Assembly: GCF_003710935.1 (NCBI RefSeq) | Contig: NZ_RHHS01000017.1 | Location: 310,001-374,000, forward strand | Source of the DNA: Brevibacillus gelatini | GTDB taxonomy: Bacteria > Bacillota > Bacilli > Brevibacillales > Brevibacillaceae | Length of the DNA stretch: 64,000 bases | Reading direction: 5' to 3' | Part shown: one piece after another, positions 44,269 through 52,954 of the stretch | Position numbering within the stretch: the first letter of the stretch is position 1 | Layout of the letters: each line of letters starts with the position of its first letter | Translations under genes and position numbers: made by a program | The notes under the pieces: generated by a model | What the model was told of the DNA's origin: nothing | The model's database searches: none | What the model saw: only the letters and a program-made list of their open reading frames with translations

Positions 44269-45430
44269 CCCGGGGCCATTTTCGGTGCCACCAGTCAAAG
44301 GCAGCTCGGTGGAGCACGACATTGACGAAGTGACGAAGATGATCGACCCCGAGCACAAAGTGACGATTTACACCCGGCGCTGCGCGGCATACCCCAAGTC
44401 GTCCGTGGAGGACAACCGGGAGTTCATTCGCTTTCCCTACGATAACCCTGCGTCTTATTTGCGCAAGATCATCAGGCACATTCGCAAGCATAAGCCGGAT
44501 GTCATCCTCGTGGAAAATCGGCCGATTTATGTCTTGCAGCTCAAAAAGCATTTTCCGAAAATCCCCGTTTTCGTCAACATGCATTCTCACGTGTACGGCT
44601 CTCCGCCCATGATTGGCAAGGAAAAAATGAAGCGGGTCGTCCGGCTGTCGTCCGGCTTTATTACGAACAGCGAGTTTTTGCGCCAGCATTTTATCAAGTC
44701 GTGCAAAATCCCCCCGCACAAAATTCACGCGGTACATCTTGGCGTGGACGTGACGCCCTATCAGGTGGCGAAACTGCATTACACAATCAAAAAACTGCGC
44801 AAACAGATCGGGCTTGCGCCGGATGACCGCGTGCTGTTTTATGCAGGAAGGCTCATGCGGGGAAAAGGCGTCCATATTCTCATTAAAGCGTTTCACCAAG
44901 TCAGCAAGCAGGATCCCCGTGCGCGGCTTGTCATCGTCGGTGGAACCGGATACGGCAGCAATCGCTTGAATCCGTACGTGCGCGAGCTGAAACGGCTGGC
45001 GAAGCCGCTCGGTGACAAAGTGCGCTTCGTCAAATTCGTCCCGAGTGCGCAGATGCCGCTGTATTACCAGATTGGCGACATCGTGGCGACCCCTTCCATC
45101 TGGAAGGAAGCGTTTTGCCGCGTCAACCTGGAGGCGATGGCCGCAAGCAAGCCTGTCATTTCCACGACGCGAGGCGGGATCAAGGAGGTTGTCACTCATC
45201 AGAGCAGCGGGTTTTTGCTTCCGCCCAAAGAGTGGGAAAAAGAATTGCCCGCCATTTGGAAGCTGCTCTGGAGCAATCCGCAGATCCGTGCAGAGATGGG
45301 CAGACAGGCATTGCTGCGGGCAAAGCAATTTTCCTGGTACGCGACCGCCCAAGGCTATTTGAATATTTTTGAAAATGCCATCGGCAAACGCCCAACAGAA
45401 AAGCAGCAGCCGCTTTTGAAAACAGGCTGA
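44249..45430 (+). CDS. cotSA: GT4 glycosyltransferase, CotSA-like
   Basis: A 393-residue GT-B fold glycosyltransferase. MNIAIISPGPFSVPPVKGSSVEHDI at the start resembles B. subtilis CotSA (YtxN), a spore coat protein. LFYAGRLMRGKGVHILIKAF and the sugar-nucleotide motif PSIWKEAFCRVNLEAMAASKPVIS are present. It probably transfers a sugar in the mother cell to coat polysaccharide or protein. It starts within the end of the coiled-coil gene. Donor and acceptor are not known. Confidence 0.8.
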   Translation: MNIAIISPGPFSVPPVKGSSVEHDIDEVTKMIDPEHKVTIYTRRCAAYPKSSVEDNREFIRFPYDNPASYLRKIIRHIRKHKPDVILVENRPIYVLQLKKHFPKIPVFVNMHSHVYGSPPMIGKEKMKRVVRLSSGFITNSEFLRQHFIKSCKIPPHKIHAVHLGVDVTPYQVAKLHYTIKKLRKQIGLAPDDRVLFYAGRLMRGKGVHILIKAFHQVSKQDPRARLVIVGGTGYGSNRLNPYVRELKRLAKPLGDKVRFVKFVPSAQMPLYYQIGDIVATPSIWKEAFCRVNLEAMAASKPVISTTRGGIKEVVTHQSSGFLLPPKEWEKELPAIWKLLWSNPQIRAEMGRQALLRAKQFSWYATAQGYLNIFENAIGKRPTEKQQPLLKTG

Positions 45431-45552
45431 CCCGCTTGAACGGCCGTTAGGTTATTGCCTTTTCTTCGTGCTGAGTGGACGCGAGCCCTGTCCAGATCCC
45501 ACACCATGCATACCTTGTAAGTATCGCAGAGCACAACTGGGGAGTGATACTT

Positions 45553-46599
45553 GTGAAAGGGTTAATCTTGTGTGCTGGACGTGGTACGCGACTGCACCCC
45601 TTTTCCTATTCTCAACCAAAAACCCTCCTCCCTGTGGCCAATCATCCGGTTTTACACTACTGCATCAGCAAACTGTGTGAAGTGGGTGTGCATGACATCG
45701 GTATCGTCATCCACCCTTCCCAAGTGCAGATTCCTCCCTTGGTGGGCAATGGTAGTCAATTTGGGGCTACCATTACTTTTATCGAGCAGGAGGTGCCGCT
45801 TGGAATCGCACATGCTGTCCAATTAGCGCAACCGTTCCTGCAAGACGAACCGTTTATTTTGTTGCTTGGTGACAACTTGTTGATGGATTCGCTGCACGGG
45901 CTAATGCGTGCGTTTACCAGTGAAAAGTCAGACGGTGTAGTGATGCTAAGTGAAGTGGAGAGACCACAGGATTACGGGATCGCCGAAGTCAAGAAAGGGC
46001 GTCTGGTCTCAGTCGAAGAAAAACCTCGCCAGCCGAAGAGTAATCTGGCTGTCATAGGTGCATACCTGTTTACCCCTCCCATTTTTGAGTCGATTGCTAC
46101 ACTGCAGCCATCCGCCCGTGGTGAATATGAAATCACGGATGCGATCCAGTCGATGATTGATCGCGGTTATCATATTGCGCATGCGCTTGCGAAGGGCAAG
46201 TATTCCGATGTGGGAACGATTGATCGTTGGCTGGAAGCAAACCGTTGGATGCTGGCAAAAGATTTGGGCCAGACTCATCACATTGGCAATCGGTCCGTCG
46301 TCACGAACTGCGAGATTGTCGGACCAGTGCTGATCGGGGAAGACTGTCACATTGAAAATTGTCGCCTTGGTCCATACGTTTCGATTCAAAATGGGGTGCA
46401 TCTGAAAAACTGTGCACACATTGAAAACAGCATCCTGTTGGAAAACAGTTCACTCATGGACGTCGCCTGGAGCGTTACGGACAGCGTTTTCGGAAGATCG
46501 TCTTATTTGAGAGGGCAGTCAGCGAGTTCAAGCGGCATCTTCATCTTGAGTGACAAGTCATCGATTCGCATTCCAGGTGTGAAGAGGGAGGACACATGA
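45553..46599 (+). CDS. Sugar-1-phosphate nucleotidylyltransferase with hexapeptide tail
   Basis: A 348-residue enzyme of the glucose-1-phosphate thymidylyl/uridylyltransferase class. The signature LILCAGRGTRLHPFSYSQPKTLLPV is at the N-terminus, and a left-handed beta-helix of hexapeptide repeats follows (about residues 250-320). It would make an NDP-sugar for the glycosyltransferases of this operon. The GTG at 45553 has GGGGAGTGA; an upstream frame lacks family similarity. Base choice looks a little less GC-rich than the neighbours. The particular nucleotide (dTDP versus UDP) is not certain. Confidence 0.82.
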   Translation: MKGLILCAGRGTRLHPFSYSQPKTLLPVANHPVLHYCISKLCEVGVHDIGIVIHPSQVQIPPLVGNGSQFGATITFIEQEVPLGIAHAVQLAQPFLQDEPFILLLGDNLLMDSLHGLMRAFTSEKSDGVVMLSEVERPQDYGIAEVKKGRLVSVEEKPRQPKSNLAVIGAYLFTPPIFESIATLQPSARGEYEITDAIQSMIDRGYHIAHALAKGKYSDVGTIDRWLEANRWMLAKDLGQTHHIGNRSVVTNCEIVGPVLIGEDCHIENCRLGPYVSIQNGVHLKNCAHIENSILLENSSLMDVAWSVTDSVFGRSSYLRGQSASSSGIFILSDKSSIRIPGVKREDT

Positions 46600-47399
46600 A
46601 CCCAACCTTTACCGTGGTCATCCCGACGTACAACCGCGCCAAGTTCATCCGCAAAGCGATCAACAGCGTTTTGAAGCAGACGTCAAAAGACTGGAAGATG
46701 TTAATCATCGACGATGCCTCAACCGACAATACGAGGAAAAAGGTAGAGAAGTATTTGTACCACCCCAACATCACGTACTACCGGATGGAAAAAAACTCCG
46801 GCATCGGAAAAGTGATGAACCAGGCACTGTCCATGGTTGACACGCCATACCTTTTGCAACTGGATTCGGACGACTGGCTGCCCAAACGGACGCTGGCGAT
46901 CATCAAAAAGTACATTCGCAAAAGCAAAAAAAGTACGGCGCTTTTCTATGGCAACGTCAAAATCTGGCGAGTGCGGCGCGGGAAATATTACAACCCGTTT
47001 CTCGTCAAGCACAAGCATTTTCGCAACAAATACCAGTTTTTGAAGTACAACCGCTGGATGGTTGCGCCGCGCTGCTACCGGGTCGAGGCGCTTCGCGAAG
47101 TGGGAGGGTGGGATACCTCCGACAAATACGAAGGCCGGATCATGGAGGATCGGCGCATCATTTTGCGGCTCATCGAAAAATTCCGCGTCCGGTATATCAA
47201 TCGCAAGCTGTACAACCGGACGAAGCACAAAGGCCAGCTGACCGACAAAAAGATGAAGCGGAGACGGAATCATTTACGCAAAAAAACGTTCAAATATTAC
47301 CTCAAACGCTGGGGCAACAAGTACAAAGCGGTCTATGGCTACAAAGATGGCTATCTCATCATTAAACGGTTGAAGAAAGTGAGGCGGCGGAAGCGATGA
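46596..47399 (+). CDS. GT2 glycosyltransferase with basic C-terminus
   Basis: A 267-residue family 2 glycosyltransferase (GT-A fold). TVVIPTYNRAKFIRKAINSVLKQ is at the start; the DxD-type site is in LLQLDSDDWLP near residue 87. The C-terminal third is strongly basic, with many lysines and arginines, suggesting association with membrane or an acidic polymer. It starts in a 4-base overlap with the nucleotidyltransferase and overlaps the next gene by 4 bases, so it belongs to one operon. Confidence 0.85.
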   Translation: MNPTFTVVIPTYNRAKFIRKAINSVLKQTSKDWKMLIIDDASTDNTRKKVEKYLYHPNITYYRMEKNSGIGKVMNQALSMVDTPYLLQLDSDDWLPKRTLAIIKKYIRKSKKSTALFYGNVKIWRVRRGKYYNPFLVKHKHFRNKYQFLKYNRWMVAPRCYRVEALREVGGWDTSDKYEGRIMEDRRIILRLIEKFRVRYINRKLYNRTKHKGQLTDKKMKRRRNHLRKKTFKYYLKRWGNKYKAVYGYKDGYLIIKRLKKVRRRKR

Positions 47400-48346
47400 C
47401 AAAGGCACTTGTCACCGGTTGTGCTGGTTTTATCGGGTCGCATCTGACCCAGCGCTTGCTGAAAGACGGGGTGACAGTGATTGGCGTCGACGGGTTTGTC
47501 GATAACTACGACGTTGCTGCCAAGCTCCGCAATCTGGCAGAGATTGGGAGCCATCCCGCCTTTACCTTTCATTCAACCATGCTGCAGGCAGAGCGGTGGA
47601 ACGACTGGCTGGACGGAGTGGATGTCGTCTATCATCTGGCTGCGCTGCCGGGCGTGCGAAACAGCTGGGGCAAGGCATTCTCGGAGTACGTCAATCACAA
47701 TATTCTGGCTACCCAACTGCTGCTGGAGGCGTGTCTGCAAAGGCCAAAGCCACCAGTCATCGTCGTTTCGTCTTCCTCCTCCGTGTACGGAACGATGCAA
47801 GGGACGCTGACGGACGAATCCGCCCCGCTTCGGCCCGTATCGCCTTATGGTGTCACGAAGGAAGCGATGGAGCAGGTATGCTCCGTCTACGTCAAAGCGT
47901 ACGGCCTGCCGATCACGATGCTGCGCTACTTCACCGTGTACGGCCCAAGGCAGCGGCCGGACATGGCTTTTCACCGCTTTTTCCGGCAAATGATGAAGGG
48001 AGATCCCGTGGTCGTGTACGGGGATGGCCAGCAATCGCGTGACTTTACGTACGTGACGGACGCCGTGGAAGCAAACATATTGGCGGGACGCCACGCTGCA
48101 CCGGGCGAGATTTTCAATGTGGGTGGAAATCGTGAAATCAAGTTGATCGACGTGTTGCACATCATGGGTAAGCTCATGAACGTCACGCCGAAAATCAGCT
48201 TTCAGCCCGGCCCGGCAGGCGACTCGTTGCGAACCTGCGCGGACATTCGGCTGGCCGAGCAGCGTTTGGGATACCGTCCGCAAGTTTCCCTGGAAGAGGG
48301 GCTTCGCCGGCAGTTGGCGGATATGCGTTTTCATCCTAGAAGCTAA
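47396..48346 (+). CDS. ytcB: NAD-dependent sugar epimerase/dehydratase, YtcB-like
   Basis: A 316-residue short-chain extended sugar-nucleotide enzyme. The nucleotide motif VTGCAGFIGSH is at 6-16, SSSSSVYG precedes the catalytic YGVTK, and RYFTVYGPRQRPDMA is a UDP-glucose/galacturonate epimerase feature. It most likely interconverts UDP-glucuronate and UDP-galacturonate, acting on the product of the UDP-glucose dehydrogenase in this operon. Together with the next two genes it mirrors B. subtilis ytcABC, a GerE/SigK-dependent spore polysaccharide set. Confidence 0.8.
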   Translation: MTKALVTGCAGFIGSHLTQRLLKDGVTVIGVDGFVDNYDVAAKLRNLAEIGSHPAFTFHSTMLQAERWNDWLDGVDVVYHLAALPGVRNSWGKAFSEYVNHNILATQLLLEACLQRPKPPVIVVSSSSSVYGTMQGTLTDESAPLRPVSPYGVTKEAMEQVCSVYVKAYGLPITMLRYFTVYGPRQRPDMAFHRFFRQMMKGDPVVVYGDGQQSRDFTYVTDAVEANILAGRHAAPGEIFNVGGNREIKLIDVLHIMGKLMNVTPKISFQPGPAGDSLRTCADIRLAEQRLGYRPQVSLEEGLRRQLADMRFHPRS

Positions 48347-48370
48347 ATTCGAGAACAGGAGGCCGGTTGC

Positions 48371-49447
48371 ATGCATCGGGTCCTCGTCTATCGGAGAAAA
48401 TTCCTGCCCAGAAGCGAAACCTTCATCTACGAGCAATTGCTCGGGCATCAGAGGGTCAAACCTGTCGTGCTGACCAGACAGCGGCCGTTCAACCGAAAAC
48501 AGTTTCCGTACTCGCCAGTCTACGTGCGCAAGACAATGGCGGGTCTGACCCGCTGGCTGAAACGAAAAAAAATCAATTGCTTGCATGCGCGGTTTGGTCC
48601 GGCCGGACTGGAACTGCTTCCGTACGCCAAAAAAGCGGGCCTGCCTTTGATTACCTCCTTTCACGGCTTCGATGCGACCAAGCGCGTGCGGCAAAGCCCG
48701 CGTTATCGCCGTGCGTTGAAGCGATTGTTCCGCAAGGGCAAGGCGTTTACTGTCGTCAGCGACTACATGAAAAGGCGGCTGATCCGCCTGGGCTGCCCGG
48801 GTGGCAAGATCACGCTGATCCGCTCGGGCATCGACCTGCGCAAATTCCCGATGCTGCCGCCCCAGCCGGTTGAAGATGGCGAGTACAGGCTGCTCAGCGT
48901 CGGACGGCTGACGGAGAAAAAAGGCATGGACACGTTAATCAAGGCGTTCGTGCAGGTGCATCAAAAACATCCGAAGGCCAAGCTGATAATCGTAGGCGAC
49001 GGCGAGAAAAAGAAAAAGCTGCGCAGCATGATTAAAAAATACAAGCTGGGCAAGCACGTCGTCCTCAAGGGCGCTTTGCCGCATCAGGCAGTGCAGCGCG
49101 AGCTGGCGAGATGCCACCTGTTTGTCATCGCCTGCAAAACGGCGAAAAACGGCGACCAGGAAGGGATCCCGAACGTGCTGATGGAAGCGATGGCGTCCGG
49201 CAGACCTGTCATTTCCACGTATCATGCGGGCATTCCCGAACTGGTGAGCCATGGAGAGACTGGCTATCTCGTCCCGGAGCGCGCTCCGACGAAGCTGGGC
49301 AGGATGATAAACCACGCGCTGGCCTCTGCTCATGAATGGCCGGAAATGACGGCGCGGGCGAGGATGAAGGTGGAGAAAAACCACGATATTCACAAGCAGC
49401 GTCTCAAGCTGGAGGAGCTTTACTTGCAAATGATGAAAAAACGATGA
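48371..49447 (+). CDS. ytcC: GT4 glycosyltransferase, YtcC-like
   Basis: A 358-residue GT-B glycosyltransferase. HARFGPAGLELLPYAK and SFHGFDAT mark the acceptor domain; SVGRLTEKKGMDTLIKAF, VGDGEKKKKL and GIPNVLMEAMASGRPVISTYHAGIPELV mark the nucleotide-sugar domain. It follows the epimerase by 24 bases with an AGGAGG site. By analogy with B. subtilis YtcC it should add a sugar to a coat-associated polysaccharide; the substrate is unknown. Confidence 0.82.
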   Translation: MHRVLVYRRKFLPRSETFIYEQLLGHQRVKPVVLTRQRPFNRKQFPYSPVYVRKTMAGLTRWLKRKKINCLHARFGPAGLELLPYAKKAGLPLITSFHGFDATKRVRQSPRYRRALKRLFRKGKAFTVVSDYMKRRLIRLGCPGGKITLIRSGIDLRKFPMLPPQPVEDGEYRLLSVGRLTEKKGMDTLIKAFVQVHQKHPKAKLIIVGDGEKKKKLRSMIKKYKLGKHVVLKGALPHQAVQRELARCHLFVIACKTAKNGDQEGIPNVLMEAMASGRPVISTYHAGIPELVSHGETGYLVPERAPTKLGRMINHALASAHEWPEMTARARMKVEKNHDIHKQRLKLEELYLQMMKKR

Positions 49448-49456
49448 GGTGAAGTG

Positions 49457-50743
49457 ATGAAAGTTGCCGTTATCGGTACTGGCTACGTAGGGCTGACAAC
49501 TGCTGTCTCCTTGGCCATGAACGGGCATCAGGTGATCGGCATCGACCTGGTCGAAGCAAAAATCGTCAAGCTCAGGCAAGGGATTTCCCCGATCTACGAG
49601 CCCGGATTGGAGGAAGCGTTGAAGCAGGTGCTGACAAACGGCGCCCTGGCTTTTTCCACCAAACTGCAGGATGCCGGGGACGCGGACGTTTTCTTTGTTT
49701 GCGTCGGCACACCGGAAGCAGAAGACGGGACTGCTGACTTGCGCTATGTGTACAGTGCCGTAGCTGCGATCAAGGAGATACACCAAGCCTCGCCGAAAAG
49801 CCGAGTCATCGTCATCAAAAGCACGGTGCCAGTAGGGACAGGCGACAAGGTAGCCGAGCTGCTCAGCGGCTGCCAGGAGCTGTCGGTCGCGTCCAATCCG
49901 GAGTTTTTGCGAGAGGGTAACGCACTGTTCGATGCACTGACGCCGTCGCGGATCGTCATTGGAGCAAGCGAGCCAAAAACGCGAGAGGTCATGGAAGAGC
50001 TGTACAAAGGAGTGAGCGCTCCGCGTGTGGTCACCACCCGAGCGAACGCCGAGCTGATTAAATACGCCTCCAACGCCTTTTTGGCGACGCGCATTTCGTT
50101 CATGAACGAGCTGTCGAGGCTGAGTGCGGCGCTCGGAACTGATATGGTAACGATTGCGCACGGGATGGGCCTGGACAGCAGAATCGGGCCGGAGTTTTTG
50201 CGGGCGGGCGTCGGCTATGGCGGCTCCTGTTTTCCAAAGGACACCATTGCCTTGCTGCAACTCGCGGCGCAAAACGGCATTTCGCTCAGCATCCTGGAGC
50301 AAGTGCGCAAGGTCAACGCGACACAGCCTGTCTGGTTTTTGGAGCAACTGCAAAAATTCGTGCCCGACTGTCGCGGCAAGCGGATCGCCGTCCTGGGCTT
50401 GGCTTTCAAACCGGATACGGATGACATCCGCGAGGCACCATCTCTTTCCATCCTGAAAGCGCTGGAGGAAAAGGGAGCGGCTGTTTTTGCCTACGATCCG
50501 ATTGCAGCGGACACGGTGCGGCAGAAGTTTCCGAACGTTTCATATACGAATACAGCTGATGAGGCCATGCAGGGGGCACATGCTGCGCTGTTGATAACCG
50601 AGTGGAAAGAGTGCGTGCAGCTTGATTGGGCAAAAATTTATCAGAGCATGGCTCAGCCCGTGCTGCTGGACGGACGCAATGCGTGGCCGGCCGAGCTTGT
50701 CAAGCAAGCCGGGTTTCAGTATTGCGGAGTAGGGAGAAGCTGA
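49457..50743 (+). CDS. ytcA: UDP-glucose 6-dehydrogenase, YtcA-like
   Basis: A 428-residue NAD-dependent enzyme that oxidises UDP-glucose to UDP-glucuronate. MKVAVIGTGYVGLTTAV holds the GxGxxG motif; the catalytic cysteine is in GYGGSCFPKDT near residue 260 and the C-terminal nucleotide domain begins near AVLGLAFKPDTDDIREAPS. The ATG at 49457 follows AGGTGA with 5-base spacing. It closes the operon and its stop lies in a strong terminator. It supplies the uronic-acid sugar to the epimerase upstream. Confidence 0.9.
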   Translation: MKVAVIGTGYVGLTTAVSLAMNGHQVIGIDLVEAKIVKLRQGISPIYEPGLEEALKQVLTNGALAFSTKLQDAGDADVFFVCVGTPEAEDGTADLRYVYSAVAAIKEIHQASPKSRVIVIKSTVPVGTGDKVAELLSGCQELSVASNPEFLREGNALFDALTPSRIVIGASEPKTREVMEELYKGVSAPRVVTTRANAELIKYASNAFLATRISFMNELSRLSAALGTDMVTIAHGMGLDSRIGPEFLRAGVGYGGSCFPKDTIALLQLAAQNGISLSILEQVRKVNATQPVWFLEQLQKFVPDCRGKRIAVLGLAFKPDTDDIREAPSLSILKALEEKGAAVFAYDPIAADTVRQKFPNVSYTNTADEAMQGAHAALLITEWKECVQLDWAKIYQSMAQPVLLDGRNAWPAELVKQAGFQYCGVGRS

Positions 50744-50775
50744 CTTTTCCAATGGAGAAGCTCAGCTTTTTTCTT
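50737..50775 (+). terminator. Terminator of the glycan operon
   Basis: A two-part stem, AAGCTGA/TCAGCTT enclosing CTTTTCC/GGAGAAG, with an AAT loop, followed by TTTT. The stop codon of the dehydrogenase gene lies in its 5' arm. Confidence 0.85.
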
Positions 50776-50813
50776 TTGCCTGTGAAAAAGGATCGGCCAA
50801 CTGTGCTAATGAT

Positions 50814-50842
50814 TTGAACAAGTTGGCATAATACGGTAGGAT
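50814..50842 (+). promoter_or_regulatory. Candidate promoter of pepF
   Basis: TTGAAC at 50814-50819, 17 bases, TAGGAT at 50837-50842; a reasonable sigma-A match about 55 bases before the start. Confidence 0.5.
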
Positions 50843-50896
50843 AGTCACATATGGATGATTTGACCATCTTGTGCAAATGACGAGGGAGTGATCGCG

Positions 50897-52708
50897 GTGA
50901 ACAAAAGCAAAACGTTGCCAAAACGAAGTGACGTCCCCGCTGAATACAAGTGGCGGTTGGAAGATATTTACGCAACCGACGCGGACTGGGAAAAAGATGT
51001 GCAAAAGGTGAAGCAACTGACCGAGCAGATTGCTGCCTTGAAAGGGACGCTGGCACAATCCGGGGAGCAGTTGCTCGCAGCGCTGACCTTGCAGGATGAG
51101 TTGCTGAAAACGCTCGATACCGTCTATGTTTACGCGCGCATGCGCCGCGACGAGGACAATGCGAACAGCACGTATCAGGGATTGACTGACCGGGCTACCA
51201 GCCTCAGCACGCAAGTATACGGGGCGATCGCGTACATACAGCCGGAAATTTTGTCGATCCCGACCGAACAGCTGGAGACGTGGATCAAGGAAACAAAGGG
51301 GCTCGACCACTACCGGATTATGCTGGACGAGATTACGCGCTACAAGCCGCATACGCTTTCCGCAGAGGAAGAGGCGCTTCTTGCCAACATGAGCGAGCTG
51401 GCTTCTGCTCCGTCCAAAATTTTTGGCATGCTGAACAACGCCGACCTGAAGTTCCCGATGATTACGGACGAAAACGGCGAAGAGGTAGAGCTGACCAAAG
51501 GACGCTATACGCAGTTCATGGAAAGCAAGGATCGACGCGTGCGCAAGGAAGCCTTTGAAGCGCTGTACGCCACGTACGGCAAGTTCCGCAACACGATTGC
51601 GGCATCGCTGACTTCGTCGATCAAGAAAGACGTCTTTTACGCCCGGACGCGCAAGTATCCGTCCGCGCTGTATGCGGCTTTGTTTGCGGACAACGTGGAG
51701 GTGTCCGTATACGACAACCTGATCGCGACGATCCGTGAGCATTTGCCGCTCATGCACCGGTACATTGCCCTGCGCAAAAAGCTGCTCGGCGTAGAAGAGC
51801 TGCACATGTACGACCTGTACGTGCCAATCGTGCCCGAGGTCGAGATGAAAATTCCGTACGACCAGGCGGTAGCCACGATCAAGGAAGCGCTGCATCCGCT
51901 CGGCGAAGAGTACGGCCGCGTGCTTGCCGAAGGCTTTTCCAACGGCTGGATTGACGTGCACGAAAACGAGGGCAAGACGAGCGGGGCGTATTCGTGGGGC
52001 GCGTACACGACGCATCCGTACGTGCTCATGAACTACCAGGAAAACGTGAACAACATGTTCACACTGGCGCACGAGATGGGCCATGCGCTGCACAGCTACT
52101 ACTCCAATCAGGCACAGCCGTACACGTACGCCGATTACAAAATTTTCGTGGCCGAAGTGGCATCGACGCTCAACGAAGCGCTGCTGATGCACCACCTGTT
52201 GCAGACCACGACTGACAAAAAGCAGCGGATGTATTTAATCAACTACTACCTGGAGCAATTCCGCGGTACCGTTTTCCGGCAAACAATGTTTGCCGAGTTC
52301 GAGAAGATCGTACACGAGAAGGAGGAGCAGGGAGAGCCGCTGACAGCCGACTCGCTCAGTGCGATTTACCGCGAATTGAACGTCGCATACCACGGACCGG
52401 AGATGGTCGTGGACAGCGAAGTAGACCTGGAGTGGGCGCGTATTCCGCACTTCTACCGCAACTTCTACGTCTACAAGTACGCTACCGGATTCTCTGCTGC
52501 GACCTCGTTGTCCAAGCAGATTTTGGAGGAAGGACAGCCGGCTGTGGACCGCTACCTGCAATTCCTCAAAGGCGGCAGCTCCGACTATCCGCTCAATCTC
52601 TTGAAGAAGGCGGGCGTGGACATGGCTTCTCCGGCTCCGATCGCGGAAGCGTTGAGCGTGTTCAAAGGCTTGCTGGATGAAATGGAACAGCTTCTCGCAG
52701 AAAAATAA
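50897..52708 (+). CDS. pepF: Oligoendopeptidase F
   Basis: A 603-residue zinc metallopeptidase of family M3B that cleaves short peptides in the cytoplasm. The active site HEMGHALHSYYS is near residue 392 and the third ligand glutamate is expected in AEVASTLNEALL downstream. The start GTG at 50897 is preferred over an in-frame GTG at 50888 because GAGGGAG sits eight bases upstream. A promoter and terminator bracket it, so it is probably a single-gene unit. Confidence 0.93.
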   Translation: MNKSKTLPKRSDVPAEYKWRLEDIYATDADWEKDVQKVKQLTEQIAALKGTLAQSGEQLLAALTLQDELLKTLDTVYVYARMRRDEDNANSTYQGLTDRATSLSTQVYGAIAYIQPEILSIPTEQLETWIKETKGLDHYRIMLDEITRYKPHTLSAEEEALLANMSELASAPSKIFGMLNNADLKFPMITDENGEEVELTKGRYTQFMESKDRRVRKEAFEALYATYGKFRNTIAASLTSSIKKDVFYARTRKYPSALYAALFADNVEVSVYDNLIATIREHLPLMHRYIALRKKLLGVEELHMYDLYVPIVPEVEMKIPYDQAVATIKEALHPLGEEYGRVLAEGFSNGWIDVHENEGKTSGAYSWGAYTTHPYVLMNYQENVNNMFTLAHEMGHALHSYYSNQAQPYTYADYKIFVAEVASTLNEALLMHHLLQTTTDKKQRMYLINYYLEQFRGTVFRQTMFAEFEKIVHEKEEQGEPLTADSLSAIYRELNVAYHGPEMVVDSEVDLEWARIPHFYRNFYVYKYATGFSAATSLSKQILEEGQPAVDRYLQFLKGGSSDYPLNLLKKAGVDMASPAPIAEALSVFKGLLDEMEQLLAEK

Positions 52709-52720
52709 AAACGTTGCCGC

Positions 52721-52765
52721 AAGAAGACAGTCAAGCACAGAAGCTCGGCTGTCTTCTTTCTTTTT
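52721..52765 (+). terminator. Terminator after pepF
   Basis: A perfect 10-bp stem AAGAAGACAG/CTGTCTTCTT with an 18-base loop and a trailing TCTTTTT. Confidence 0.8.
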
Positions 52766-52954
52766 AAAAAATGGAAGGAAAGCCAAAAAAACGCAACGGT
52801 CTGCTATTTTATTCGTATATATTTATGAACTTGCGGGGTTGTCTTCTCCGTCCCAAGGCGGAGACGAATTTCCAACCGTTGACTGTTTTGCGGCAAAGGC
52901 AATTTCTGGCACAATTACGCAAGGAAATGATTGCAAACATTTGGAGGAATCATT

